A stretch of 64,000 nt of DNA from an uncultured Clostridia bacterium (lineage in GTDB: Bacteria; Bacillota; Clostridia; TANB77; CAG-508). The notes beneath the pieces are model-generated. The model did no database searches. It was not told where the DNA came from and worked only from the letters and a program-made list of their open reading frames with translations. Location of the stretch: positions 26,073 to 90,072 of the forward strand of contig CAKPJC010000005.1 in the NCBI GenBank assembly GCA_934162535.1, in the 5' to 3' direction. Below are positions 25,900-34,193 of this stretch, piece by piece (the first letter of the stretch is position 1; every line of letters begins with the position of its first letter). The position numbers and the translations under genes were made by a program.

Positions 25900-26697
25900 T
25901 TACACATGATGAACATCAATTTGTAGATAAGGAATTGTAATTTTACTTTTATCAAGAATTACCTTTGCAATTCGTAAAGCATATCTTCTTACAGAAAGCT
26001 TATATTCAGGCAAGCATTGAATTAGAATTTTATAAATAATTGCAGAATCAGCGAATTCACTTAATCCAAGATACTTTGCATCTTTTACATTTTCATGTTC
26101 TTTTATTTGTTCAACCATTATTTCCATAAGCTTGTCGATTTTATCCGTATTTTCTTCATATGGGATAGGTACTGAAATAACTAGTTGATCAGAAATACGC
26201 AAAGCTTGTGAGATGTTTCTATTAGCAATAACAAGGATATTATCATTATTAATATCTTTTAACTTTGTTGCCTTAAAACCAAGTTCAACAACTTTACCTT
26301 CAACTTCACCTATTTTTATAATATCTCCAACTGAAAAATAATTATCAACAATAATATTAAATCCCATAATAATATCTTTTAAAGCATCTTGTAAGGCAAG
26401 ACCTGCTATAACAGATACTACTCCAAGACCTGCTATAAATGATGTTACATTAAAACCTACAAGTTGCAGAATAAATAAAAGAGCAATAAGTATAACAGCA
26501 TAATTAATGATATTGCTTGTAAGTTTTAAATATGTAAGTTTTCTCTTGTAATCTTTTGTATGTCGATTTATTTTCTTTATTGTTTTATTGAATATTCTAT
26601 TTTTTATTTTTAATAATATAACAGATATTACAATTGTTAATACAATTGCTAATAAATGTTCATGTTCAAAAATTTTTTTTATGTTTTCTATAGTCAT
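25900..26697 (-). CDS. Small-conductance mechanosensitive channel, MscS family
   Basis: The 265-residue inner-membrane channel has three N-terminal helices. The pore helix region carries the family pattern FIAGLGVVSVIAGLALQDALKDIIMGF, followed by the beta domain (VGDIIKIGEVEGKVVELGF, then NDNILVIANRNI) and a C-terminal alpha/beta domain. It opens under membrane tension to release solutes. TGAGGTG at 26704-26710 favours the ATG at 26697 over an in-frame GTG nine bases earlier that overlaps this site. Confidence 0.92.
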   Translation of the reverse strand: MTIENIKKIFEHEHLLAIVLTIVISVILLKIKNRIFNKTIKKINRHTKDYKRKLTYLKLTSNIINYAVILIALLFILQLVGFNVTSFIAGLGVVSVIAGLALQDALKDIIMGFNIIVDNYFSVGDIIKIGEVEGKVVELGFKATKLKDINNDNILVIANRNISQALRISDQLVISVPIPYEENTDKIDKLMEIMVEQIKEHENVKDAKYLGLSEFADSAIIYKILIQCLPEYKLSVRRYALRIAKVILDKSKITIPYLQIDVHHV

Positions 26698-26929
26698 AGC
26701 ATACACCTCATAATAATTATTACAAAAACATTATAAACTACTTTGAAAAATTATACAATAGAGTTAATAAATTTTTTCTATTTGGAATTATTTATATCTA
26801 AATTTTATGGTATAATTGTATACAGAAATAGCAAATATTTTATTACTTTACTATGATTAATAGCATAAATGCATTGTTTTTGTTATTTTAATGTGACATA
26901 GTATAATATAAAAACAGGAGGGGAGTAAA

Positions 26930-27043
26930 GTGAAAGTAATCACGTTATGTGGGAGTTTAAAATTTCAAAAAGAGATGATGAAGATCACAGAGAAAATGTC
27001 ATTAGAAGGATATGGTATTCTTACGCACATTTTTGTAATCTAA
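26930..27043 (+). pseudogene. Truncated N-terminus of a DUF4406/nucleoside deoxyribosyltransferase-like gene
   Basis: A 37-codon frame begins GTG behind AGGAGGGGAG. It encodes MKVITLCGSLKFQKEMM, followed by a helix and the strand GILTHIF, typical for the start of this nucleotide-sugar-type hydrolase fold. It then runs into mobile-element remnants and stops. The missing C-terminal part was not found in the window. The break near 27030-27043 marks the left edge of the mobile region. Confidence 0.65.
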
Positions 27044-27131
27044 TTATTTTATTATGATATTTATATAAGTTATATCCACATGCAACTAATAAAAATTCTA
27101 ATTGGACATTTTCCAATCCTTTTCGTCTCAA
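27021..27131 (-). pseudogene. C-terminal remnant of an IS1182-like transposase
   Basis: Read on the minus strand, this stretch encodes KRLRRKGLENVQLEFLLVA, then CGYNLYKYHNKI and a stop. It matches the C-terminal tail of IS1182/IS4-group transposases (RLRRKG...E..L.A.gYN). Only about 36 codons survive. It abuts the truncated DUF4406 gene, so an IS insertion probably broke that gene. Confidence 0.55.
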
Positions 27132-27760
27132 TCTTTTATAAGATTTATCACATTTTCAATATCTCTTTCTGCAAGTAAGTGTTGAGGATTATAAGTTTCT
27201 TTGTCAAAATTTAAAGAGTCAATTTTCTTATTTTCTAATTCTGCTAGTTTCTTTTCAATAAACTCATAATCTTTAGCAAAATCTTCTTCGTGTAATATTC
27301 CATTAACATAGATTTTCATAAGTCTTTCTTTTTGCTCTTTTAATTTTTTGATTTCTTTTTCAATGTCTTTAGTTTCATTATTCTTCTTTTCAGCAAGTAA
27401 AGGGTAGAAATATTTATTTACATGGAAATCATATTTCACTAAGTCCAAAATATAATCAATTAAACAATCTTCAATTTCTGCTTCGTTGTAATACAAATTG
27501 CAGTTATCACAGAAATAATACATATATTTAGCCTTTTTGCCACCTGCACCTTTACAAGTCATAATTTTTCCGGCAAGTAGGACATACAAGTTTTTGAAAG
27601 AATATATAAACTCTATTTCTACAATAAGACCTTTGATTTTTCTCTTTCTGTTTTTGAACTTATTCCCACATAGCTCTTGTTATAAATCGACTTATATATT
27701 GTGAAATGATATTCACTTTTGCTTTCTTCAAACTTTCTTGTATCAATAACTACAAAGAGT
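27128..27760 (-). pseudogene. Degenerate large serine recombinase (C-terminal part)
   Basis: An uninterrupted minus-strand stretch (27128-27589) encodes the end of a large serine recombinase: GKIMTCKGAGGKKAKYMYYF, zinc-ribbon cysteines in CDNCNLYY, then a coiled coil (KDIEKEIKKLKEQKERLMKI) and the C-terminal domain. Upstream, a shifted frame gives CPTCRK directly before it, and YKSIYNKSYVG matches the usual NxxYxG recombinase segment. The catalytic domain is missing. Frameshifts and loss of the N-terminus make it a pseudogene. Confidence 0.75.
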
Positions 27761-27774
27761 TCGACGAAAACGCA

Positions 27775-27784
27775 TTATGGAGCG
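27775..27784 (+). repeat. 10-bp match to the tRNA-Gly 3' end
   Basis: TTATGGAGCG here is identical to 35496-35505, which covers the last seven bases of the minus-strand tRNA-Gly gene (CGCTCCA) plus three beyond. It may be an attachment-site remnant, though a chance match is possible. Confidence 0.35.
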
Positions 27785-27806
27785 ATTATGAAACAGGTAT
27801 GCGAAA
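27777..27806 (+). repeat. Att-like 30-bp imperfect direct repeat, left copy
   Basis: ATGGAGC, 13 variable bases, then GTATGCGAAA. The right copy at 30761-30790 has both blocks with the same spacing (23 of 30 positions equal). The two copies bracket the recombinase at 28970-30304, as attL/attR would. Confidence 0.55.
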
Positions 27807-27995
27807 AATAACATACGTTGTTTCAAGCTCTCTTATATAACTCGATTTATTGTCTTTACTTTAACATAAAATTTTAATTTTTGCAAGACTAATATAAAAA
27901 AGGATAGCCATCAGTTATAATGAAAAATAATTAAAGATTTTAAAAGACAGAATTATTACCATATATCTTAATTTTAAAAATATTATAAAACGAAA

Positions 27996-28023
27996 CTAGG
28001 GAGCAAGAATATCTGCTCCCTAG
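27996..28023 (-). terminator. Terminator-like hairpin after the 28050 gene
   Basis: A 9-bp perfect stem (CTAGGGAGC/GCTCCCTAG) lies 27 bases past the stop codon of the minus-strand gene. Confidence 0.7.
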
Positions 28024-28049
28024 AAGGTGTGTACCTTTTTTTTGGCTTA

Positions 28050-28529
28050 TCAGCCAAAAATCTTGTTGATGTCGATGATTTCAGCGATTTCGTCGGAGTG
28101 CTCCGCCAGCTCTAAAAACAGAGCCTTGAGCTTGTTTGCGTTCTCTTTCTTACTCTCCTCCGCGATGATTTCCATTGCCCTTTTGAGCAATTTCTCGAGC
28201 ATATCATCCAGAGCGGAACGGGTAACATCATGCAGTTTCACACCACGAATCGTGCCAGAGATATCCGCAACCAAGCCTTTAACATCAGTCACCTGACTAT
28301 CTTTAGACAGCCTATCCATGAGGGTGGACAGCTTATCCAGGGTGGTGTTAACGGATTCTTCCGTGTTGGCAGTACGCAGTTCCTGCTTGACTTTGCTGAC
28401 CTCTTTCACGAGATACTCAAACCGTTCCTTGCGAGTCATCATACGAAGACCGCAGTTCTTTGTTCCCAATGCTTCCTGGGTCATAGTATTCTCCTCTCTT
28501 ACGATTTCACCGTACTCATTGATTGCCAT
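28050..28529 (-). CDS. Hypothetical helical protein, GC-rich relative to surroundings
   Basis: The 159-residue protein is of unknown family. It is predicted all-helical and charged, with MTRKERFEYLVKEVSKVKQE, a middle segment DVKGLVADISGTIRGVKLHD, and a C-terminal leucine-rich helix ending AEIIDINKIFG. It has no signal peptide or membrane segment. AAAGGTG precedes the ATG. Base composition and codon use (CTG, GCC, ACC, CGG) are strikingly unlike the flanking 30 % GC DNA, so it was recently acquired, probably with the surrounding element. It has its own promoter (28587-28615) and terminator. Confidence 0.75.
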   Translation of the reverse strand: MAINEYGEIVREENTMTQEALGTKNCGLRMMTRKERFEYLVKEVSKVKQELRTANTEESVNTTLDKLSTLMDRLSKDSQVTDVKGLVADISGTIRGVKLHDVTRSALDDMLEKLLKRAMEIIAEESKKENANKLKALFLELAEHSDEIAEIIDINKIFG

Positions 28530-28586
28530 AGTTGTTACACCTTTCTGTGTATTATTTGTTGAAGCGATTGCTCCTAACATACAGTT

Positions 28587-28615
28587 ATTATACCACATTT
28601 TACATAAAATTGCAA
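28587..28615 (-). promoter_or_regulatory. Promoter of the 28050 gene
   Basis: On the minus strand TTGCAA (28615-28610) and TATAAT (28592-28587) are 17 bases apart, in a context (AAAATGTGGTATAAT) very like the promoter at 1979-2007. Confidence 0.7.
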
Positions 28616-28768
28616 ATTTTAAAAGATTAATTATCCGTTTTTACAATACAATTCATATTGCATTAATCAAATACATTGCCACTTGATTTTGCTCAGTATA
28701 ATTCATTTCCATTATTTTAGCCATAACAAATAGAATTGTAGGATATTTCCTCATATTTACATAGCTTA

Positions 28769-28954
28769 CTAAATACTCATTATCAATTTTTTTAATCTTT
28801 TATCAAATATTCTATGTATGTGTGCTTTATTATTTTTTAAGTTAGTACAGGTACTTGAACTCATACATACACCTAATCTTAATTTATTTTTCAAATCCAT
28901 ATTCTTAATTATATCTATTACATCTTTTACTTTATCATTTATAATACTATCCAT
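28769..28954 (-). CDS. Small hypothetical protein downstream of a recombinase
   Basis: The 61-residue basic protein begins MDSIINDKVKDVIDIIKNMD and has a KKxRLGVCMSSSTC stretch with two cysteines. It has a good ribosome site (AAAGGAG) and follows the recombinase stop by 15 bases, so it is likely co-transcribed. No family recognised. Confidence 0.5.
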   Translation of the reverse strand: MDSIINDKVKDVIDIIKNMDLKNKLRLGVCMSSSTCTNLKNNKAHIHRIFDKRLKKLIMSI

Positions 28955-28969
28955 AGTACAAATTCTCCT

Positions 28970-30304
28970 TTAATCCAAATTAAAATCATTTTTCTTTTTT
29001 AGTTTGTTGTTCTTATTTTCATCTGATATAGTTACTTTTCTTAAAATATTATTAGCAATTTCATTATCATTGTCATCAAATATACCATTTTTATATAAGT
29101 CATCACTTACAATTTTATAATTTTGATCGTTATCGTAAGTAATTTTCTTATGAAAGTGGCTCATTAGATTATGCCAAAATCCTTTAAATTTCTGTAATTG
29201 TGCTTTTAAATTTTCTTTTTCTTCTTTGAGTTTAGTAATTATATTTTCTTTTGCAGATAAATTCTCATTTAAACCTTTAATAGCCTCATCTTTAGGTTCT
29301 ATTTTTAATTTTGTTTCTATTTTTTCAGTATTATAATGAAGTCCAAATCCACTACAATTATGATTTTTACATCTTAAATGGTAATAAACTTTTTGCTTTC
29401 CGTTAGGATATTTAAAAGATTCTGATGATGACATTATCTCACCACAAATAGGGCATTTTACTAAACCAGAAAACAAATGAATATATTCTCCATAGTTAGA
29501 ATGTTTGTTTTTTACTAAAACATTTCTAGTAGCATTCCATGTTACTTCATCAATAATTGGTTCACAATAATTTTCAACTCTTAAAATATCTTGTGGCTTT
29601 CTTTTATATTTTCCGTATTCAAAAACTCCAATATAAATAGAATTAGAAAGTATTTTATAAACTCTATCAGATTTCCATTTTCCTTGCTTTAGATATGCAT
29701 TATTATCTTTCATAATAGTAGCAATACCTCTTGTAGAATTGCCTTGTTTGCATAATTCAAATATTTCTTTTACAACTTCTGCTTCAATAGGTTCTACTTC
29801 TAAATGACCAGTTTCCTTATTTCTAATATAGCCATAAGGTGCTTTGCTAGGATGAATACGTTCCAATGCCATTTCTTCCATAGCACGTTTAGTTCTTGCT
29901 CCAATTTCTTTTCTTTCTCTTTGACCAAATACTAAATTCATTCCAAAAATCATTTCACCATTAGCAGTAGATACATCATAAGGTTCGAGTATTAGTTCTA
30001 TTTTTACATCATGTTCCTCACAATAATTAAGTAGCCAAAAGCCATCATAATTATTACGAGTAAGTCTATCAACTTTAATTGCAACTAATTTATCAATCTT
30101 TTTAGATTTAATATCTTTTAATAATCTTTGCATTTCGGGTCTCATCAAATCTTTTCCAGAATGTCCAGCATCATTATAAACATCAACAATATCATATTCA
30201 TTCTTTTCACAATATTCTTTAATCATTCTAAGTTGTGAATCAATAGAATAACCATTATCTCTTTGGTCGTCAGTAGATACTCTTACATAAATACCACATC
30301 TCAT
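28970..30304 (-). CDS. Serine recombinase with mobilisation-protein-like C-terminus (chimera)
   Basis: The 444-residue protein has the resolvase catalytic domain (YVRVSTDDQ with nucleophile Ser10, KVDRLTRN, ERKEIGARTKRAM), the recombinase domain (APYGYI, ILSNSIYIGVFEYGKYK), and a zinc ribbon (Cys284, Cys287, Cys312, Cys317). At about residue 336 the sequence changes. Instead of the usual coiled coil it has NIITKLKEEKENLKAQLQKF, then FKGFWHNLMSHFHKK and VSDDLYKNGIFDDNDNEIAN, which resembles the tail of plasmid-mobilisation relaxases. The junction corresponds to about base 29296. The catalytic residues are intact. It is bracketed by att-like repeats. The fusion could alter target choice or be a deletion product. 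Confidence 0.8.
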   Translation of the reverse strand: MRCGIYVRVSTDDQRDNGYSIDSQLRMIKEYCEKNEYDIVDVYNDAGHSGKDLMRPEMQRLLKDIKSKKIDKLVAIKVDRLTRNNYDGFWLLNYCEEHDVKIELILEPYDVSTANGEMIFGMNLVFGQRERKEIGARTKRAMEEMALERIHPSKAPYGYIRNKETGHLEVEPIEAEVVKEIFELCKQGNSTRGIATIMKDNNAYLKQGKWKSDRVYKILSNSIYIGVFEYGKYKRKPQDILRVENYCEPIIDEVTWNATRNVLVKNKHSNYGEYIHLFSGLVKCPICGEIMSSSESFKYPNGKQKVYYHLRCKNHNCSGFGLHYNTEKIETKLKIEPKDEAIKGLNENLSAKENIITKLKEEKENLKAQLQKFKGFWHNLMSHFHKKITYDNDQNYKIVSDDLYKNGIFDDNDNEIANNILRKVTISDENKNNKLKKKNDFNLD

Positions 30305-30391
30305 AGTTTTCCTCCTTTCACTAAATTTTGAGAAATATTAAAATACTTCTCATATGTTTCCTCACAAATAAGCAAAATGTATAGTCTAAAA

Positions 30392-30670
30392 TTAAAACTT
30401 TTTCAAAAATTGTGTAATTTCTTTAATATTGTACTTTTGATTATGCTCTTTAATATAAAATGGCTTATTTGATATTTCATTAACTTTGTATTCAAGTATT
30501 GTAAGAGTAGTAGGATATGTAATTTGGTATTCAGTAGGTATTATTACTTGTAGATTGGTGTGCAATATAGTTTTTATTTGTCCTAATATAACCTTATATT
30601 TAAAATCTTTTAAGATGTCGGTTAAATCTTTATTAGTTTTTAGTTTTTCAATTACTTTAAATTCAAGCAT
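30392..30670 (-). CDS. Small hypothetical protein upstream of the recombinase
   Basis: The 92-residue protein (MLEFKVIEKLKTNKDLTDIL at its start) has alternating helix and strand character and no recognised family. AAAGGAGG 9 bases before the ATG is strong. It lies 87 bases upstream of the recombinase on the same strand and next to the right att-like repeat, so it may act as a recombination accessory or regulator (position-based inference). Confidence 0.6.
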   Translation of the reverse strand: MLEFKVIEKLKTNKDLTDILKDFKYKVILGQIKTILHTNLQVIIPTEYQITYPTTLTILEYKVNEISNKPFYIKEHNQKYNIKEITQFLKKF

Positions 30671-30724
30671 GAAAAAAGTCCTCCTTTCTAGAAAGAGAAC
30701 TTTTTAAGTTTTATATAAAATAAA

Positions 30725-30752
30725 AACTTACGAACAATTAAGTCCGTAAGTT
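30725..30752 (-). terminator. Leader terminator-like hairpin before the recombinase operon
   Basis: The stem AACTTACG/CGTAAGTT is followed on the minus strand by TTTTTATTTT. It sits between the promoter at 30831-30858 and the first gene, so it could attenuate expression. Confidence 0.6.
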
Positions 30753-30760
30753 GATTTCAA

Positions 30761-30790
30761 ATGGAGCCTTAACTATACACGTATGCGAAA
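30761..30790 (+). repeat. Att-like 30-bp imperfect direct repeat, right copy
   Basis: ATGGAGC, 13 bases, GTATGCGAAA, partner of 27777-27806. Its middle holds CCTTAACT, also found near the second recombinase (CCTTAACT at 35058-35065). Confidence 0.55.
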
Positions 30791-30830
30791 TTAAAGCTAT
30801 AAGATTTGATTAAATCTCTCTGATAAATTC

Positions 30831-30858
30831 ATTATATCATTTTCCTATATATTTTCAA
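30831..30858 (-). promoter_or_regulatory. Promoter of the recombinase operon
   Basis: On the minus strand TTGAAA (30858-30853) and TATAAT (30836-30831) are 16 bases apart. Confidence 0.5.
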
Positions 30859-30887
30859 GGGAGTATGGAAAAATTTTGATATTTATA

Positions 30888-30899
30888 GTATAATTATAC
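30888..30899 (+). promoter_or_regulatory. -10 element within a 12-bp palindrome upstream of the ABC exporter
   Basis: GTATAATTATAC is a perfect palindrome containing TATAAT at 30889-30894. No good -35 is seen, so an activator or repressor site is possible. Confidence 0.4.
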
Positions 30900-30922
30900 C
30901 AGTTCAAAACAAGGAGGACGTT

Positions 30923-31861
30923 ATGGAAAAAGTAATTGAAATTGAAAACTTAACTAAAAGCTATGGTAAATTTAAAGCAATAGATGATTTATCAATCTAT
31001 GTTGAAAAAGGTAAAATATTTGGACTTCTTGGACCAAATGGAAGCGGTAAATCAACTACTATAAATTGTATTTTATCTTTATTAAATTTTGAGAAAGGAA
31101 GTATAAAAATATTTGGTAAAGAAATGCAACCAAATTGTTATGATATAAAATCAAAAATTGGTGTTGTATTTCAAGATGTTGCAGTTTTTGATGAATTAAC
31201 TGTATATGAAAATATTAATTATTTTTGTGGATTATATATAAAAAATAAAAAGAAAAGAGAACAATATGTTGAGGACGCAATAAAATTAACTGGACTTGGA
31301 GAATTTAAAAAATTCCGACCAAAACAACTATCTGGTGGATTACTTAGAAGATTAAATATTGCTTGTGGTATTGCACATAAACCAGAACTTATATTTTTAG
31401 ATGAGCCAACTGTTGCAGTAGATCCTCAAAGTAGAAATAGTATTTTAGAGGGAATTAAAGAATTAAATAAAAATGGTGCTACAATTGTTTATACTACACA
31501 CTATATGGAAGAAGTAGAGCAATTATGCAATAGAATAGCAATTTTAGATAAAGGAAAAGTAATTGCACTTGGTACAAAAGAGGCTTTAAAAGAATTAACA
31601 ACAATGGGTGAAAAAATCACAGTAGAAGCTCCAAACTTGAAGAAAGCAATTGTATCTGAATTAAAGACTATGGAAAATATAATAGATGTTAAGTATGAAG
31701 ATGCTACTTTATTTGTTACATATAAAAAAGGTGAAGATAATCTTGAAAAAATGATATCTTTCCTAAAAGAAAATAATGTTAAATATACTAAAATATTTTC
31801 TGAACTTCCAACTCTGAATGATGTGTTTTTAGAATTAACAGGAAAACAATTAAGAGATTAA
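30923..31861 (+). CDS. ABC exporter ATP-binding protein
   Basis: The 312-residue ATPase shows Walker A GPNGSGKST, the Q-loop in VVFQDVAVFDELT, signature LSGGLLRRL (Q replaced by L), Walker B LIFLDEPTVAVD, and H-loop YTTHYMEE. A C-terminal domain of about 90 residues follows, as in ABC-2 drug or antibiotic exporters (DrrA/CcmA group). It forms an operon with the two permeases that follow, 10 bases before the first. AAGGAGG precedes the ATG. The set lies between two serine recombinases and is a likely cargo of the mobile region. Confidence 0.92.
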   Translation: MEKVIEIENLTKSYGKFKAIDDLSIYVEKGKIFGLLGPNGSGKSTTINCILSLLNFEKGSIKIFGKEMQPNCYDIKSKIGVVFQDVAVFDELTVYENINYFCGLYIKNKKKREQYVEDAIKLTGLGEFKKFRPKQLSGGLLRRLNIACGIAHKPELIFLDEPTVAVDPQSRNSILEGIKELNKNGATIVYTTHYMEEVEQLCNRIAILDKGKVIALGTKEALKELTTMGEKITVEAPNLKKAIVSELKTMENIIDVKYEDATLFVTYKKGEDNLEKMISFLKENNVKYTKIFSELPTLNDVFLELTGKQLRD

Positions 31862-31871
31862 GGAGAAAATT

Positions 31872-33017
31872 ATGTTTAAGCATTTATTTATGAATAAAAT
31901 GAAGATTCTTTTGAGAAATAAAGCGATGCTTTTTTGGTCATTAATATTTCCTTTTGTATTAGGTACATTCTTTCAACTTGCGTTAGGTAATGTAGGTGAG
32001 GCTTTTGAAATGGAAGTTATACCTGTTGCAGTTGTGGATAATCAATATTATCAAGAAGATAAAATATTAAAAGAAGTGATTTCTAGTTTGTCAAAAGAAA
32101 ATGAAAATCAATTATTTAATACTGTGTATGTTGATGAAAGTGAGGCACAAAAATTATTAGATAATGAGGAAATTGATGGATACATATTATTAAAGGAAGA
32201 TAATAATCCCCAAATGATAGTAAAAACAAATGGAATAAATCAAACTATTATAAAGAGTGTGCTAGATGAATATTATCAAATGTCTAATGCAACAACTCAA
32301 ATGATAAATTATAATCCAGAAATTTTATATAATGGTGTATTAGAAACATTATATGAAGAAAAGAATTATATTACAGATGATTCAAACGAAAATATAGATT
32401 TCAGTATAAATTACTTTTTTACTCTTATCGCAATGACTTGTTTATACGGAAGTTTAATTGGTCTTGAAGTTATAAAAGACTGTGAGGCTAATTTAAGTAA
32501 AAAAGGAGCAAGAATGTGTATGGCTCCAGTAAATAAATTTAAAATGATATTAGCAGGATTACTTGCAGGTTATGTCATTCAACTTGTAGCACTTGCATTA
32601 TTGTTCTTATATTTGATATTTGTATTTAATATAAATTTTGGAAATCAAATATTACCAACAGTAGTGTTAGCAATGGTTGGATGCTTAGCAGGTATATCAT
32701 TAGGAACTTTTGTAGGAGTTTCTAACAGAAAATCAGAAGGATTTAAAATAGGAATATTAATTTCTGTAACAATGACTTGTTGTTTCTTTTCTGGAATGAT
32801 GGGAGTTATTGATATAAAAGTATTCTTTGATGAAACATTCCCATTGCTTGCTAAAATAAATCCAGTAAATATTATTACTGATGGTTTATATTCATTATTT
32901 GCTTACGATAATTTAGATGTTTATTATAATTGTTTAGCAAGAATATCAATTTTTTCTCTGGTATTAATAGCATTATCTTTTATGTTTATAAGGAGGAAAA
33001 AATATGATAGTATTTAA
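31872..33017 (+). CDS. ABC-2 type permease, first subunit
   Basis: The 381-residue membrane protein has one N-terminal helix (LFWSLIFPFVLGTFFQLAL), a large extracytoplasmic domain of about 130 residues, then five helices including the ABC-2 pattern around LLAGYVIQLVALALLFLYLI and SGMMGVIDIK. This is the layout of YhgE/NatB-type exporters. It pairs with the next gene to form a heterodimeric channel. The stop overlaps the next start by 14 bases, giving tight coupling. Confidence 0.85.
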   Translation: MFKHLFMNKMKILLRNKAMLFWSLIFPFVLGTFFQLALGNVGEAFEMEVIPVAVVDNQYYQEDKILKEVISSLSKENENQLFNTVYVDESEAQKLLDNEEIDGYILLKEDNNPQMIVKTNGINQTIIKSVLDEYYQMSNATTQMINYNPEILYNGVLETLYEEKNYITDDSNENIDFSINYFFTLIAMTCLYGSLIGLEVIKDCEANLSKKGARMCMAPVNKFKMILAGLLAGYVIQLVALALLFLYLIFVFNINFGNQILPTVVLAMVGCLAGISLGTFVGVSNRKSEGFKIGILISVTMTCCFFSGMMGVIDIKVFFDETFPLLAKINPVNIITDGLYSLFAYDNLDVYYNCLARISIFSLVLIALSFMFIRRKKYDSI

Positions 33018-34140
33018 GAACTATTTTAATATAGTTAAAAGACATTTAGGTATTATAATAATGTTTTCTGCTATCTCTATCGGAGTATCTGTTATAAATA
33101 CAAGTTATACAAGTACAGAAGATTATGTTAGTGTAGAGCCCAAAATAGCAGTAATAAATTATGATGAGTCTTCTTTGTCTAATAATTTTGTAGATTACAT
33201 TACAGAGCGAGCAGAAATAGTAGAAGTTGAAGATAATGAAAAAGCAATTCAGGATTCTTTATATTTGAATAAAGTAGATTCTATTTTAATAATACCTGAC
33301 AACTTTGGCGCAAATCTTTTAATGGGAAATGAACCAAATGTAAAAATTAAAAAATCCACACAAAATGTTTCAGAATATACTGAACTTTTGGTTAACAGAT
33401 ATTTTAAAATAGCAGAAAATTATTCAAAAGTTGGTATGACCGAAAATGAAATAATTAATAATATAGAAAAAGATATTCAAAATGAGATTGAAGTAAAAGT
33501 TTCAAGTGAAAATCAATCTGATATGGAAAAGTTAGCGGTTTATTATAGTTTTGAAAATTATGCTTTCCTATCAATATTTACATTTATAATTGGAACAATA
33601 ATGTGCATATTTAATAAGGAAACAATAAGAAAAAGAAATAATGTAAGCAAACTAAATCCTAAAAGTTTTTCAAATCAATTGTTTTTAGGACATATGACAT
33701 TAACTTTAAGTATATGGGCAATTTTTATTTTAATAAGTGTTATTCTTTATAAAGATTTGATGTTTACTATAAACGGATTACTGTTAATACTTAATTCGTT
33801 ATGTTTTGCAATTACTGCTACAAGTTTAGCTTATTTGATAGGATGTTTAATTAAGAATGAAAATGTAATTTCTGGAATACAAAATGTAATTTCATTGGGA
33901 TTAAGTTTTATTTCAGGATGTTTTGTTCCGATTGAATGGTTAGACACAAATATAATTAACTTTTCTAAAATATTTCCTTCATATTGGTTTATACAAGGAA
34001 ATTATGATATAACAAAATTATCAACATTTAATTATGAAACTATACAACCTGTTATTCAAAATTGTGGAATAATATTAGCATTTGGAATTATATACTTTTC
34101 CATTAGCAAGATTATAATTGCAAAAAAAGTCAAAAACTAA
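33004..34140 (+). CDS. ABC-2 type permease, second subunit
   Basis: The 378-residue protein is a diverged relative of the preceding permease, with one N-terminal helix, an extracellular domain (PKIAVINYDESSLSNNFVDY), then five helices including ATSLAYLIGCLIKNENVISG and FISGCFVPIEWL. Similar half-permeases form heterodimeric ABC-2 exporters for peptides or lipophilic drugs. Substrate unknown. No regulator, lantibiotic or immunity gene is adjacent, which is unusual for such cargo. Confidence 0.85.
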   Translation: MIVFKNYFNIVKRHLGIIIMFSAISIGVSVINTSYTSTEDYVSVEPKIAVINYDESSLSNNFVDYITERAEIVEVEDNEKAIQDSLYLNKVDSILIIPDNFGANLLMGNEPNVKIKKSTQNVSEYTELLVNRYFKIAENYSKVGMTENEIINNIEKDIQNEIEVKVSSENQSDMEKLAVYYSFENYAFLSIFTFIIGTIMCIFNKETIRKRNNVSKLNPKSFSNQLFLGHMTLTLSIWAIFILISVILYKDLMFTINGLLLILNSLCFAITATSLAYLIGCLIKNENVISGIQNVISLGLSFISGCFVPIEWLDTNIINFSKIFPSYWFIQGNYDITKLSTFNYETIQPVIQNCGIILAFGIIYFSISKIIIAKKVKN

Positions 34141-34160
34141 TATGTAAATTTTTAATATTC

Positions 34161-34193
34161 ATAAAGACAATGCTTAGGTGGCATTGTCTTTAT
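34161..34193. terminator. Bidirectional terminator after the ABC exporter
   Basis: A 13-bp perfect stem (ATAAAGACAATGC) with a 7-base loop overlaps the last codons of the opposite-strand recombinase. Confidence 0.85.

Larger units (their letters stand above)
27777..30790. mobile_element. Putative 3-kb serine-recombinase element
   Basis: The segment between the two 30-bp att-like repeats holds a compositionally distinct ORFan (28050), a 61-codon gene, a serine recombinase (28970) and a 92-codon gene beside the right repeat. A recombinase near one end, pointing inward from an att-like site, is the usual layout of small integrative elements. The boundaries are inferred from the repeats. It lies inside a larger, older mobile region from about 27.03 to 35.5 kb. 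Confidence 0.45.

Noticed and set aside
28027..28686. Plus-strand frames over the 28050 gene
   Set aside because: The minus-strand frame has a ribosome site, promoter and terminator. The plus frames have none.
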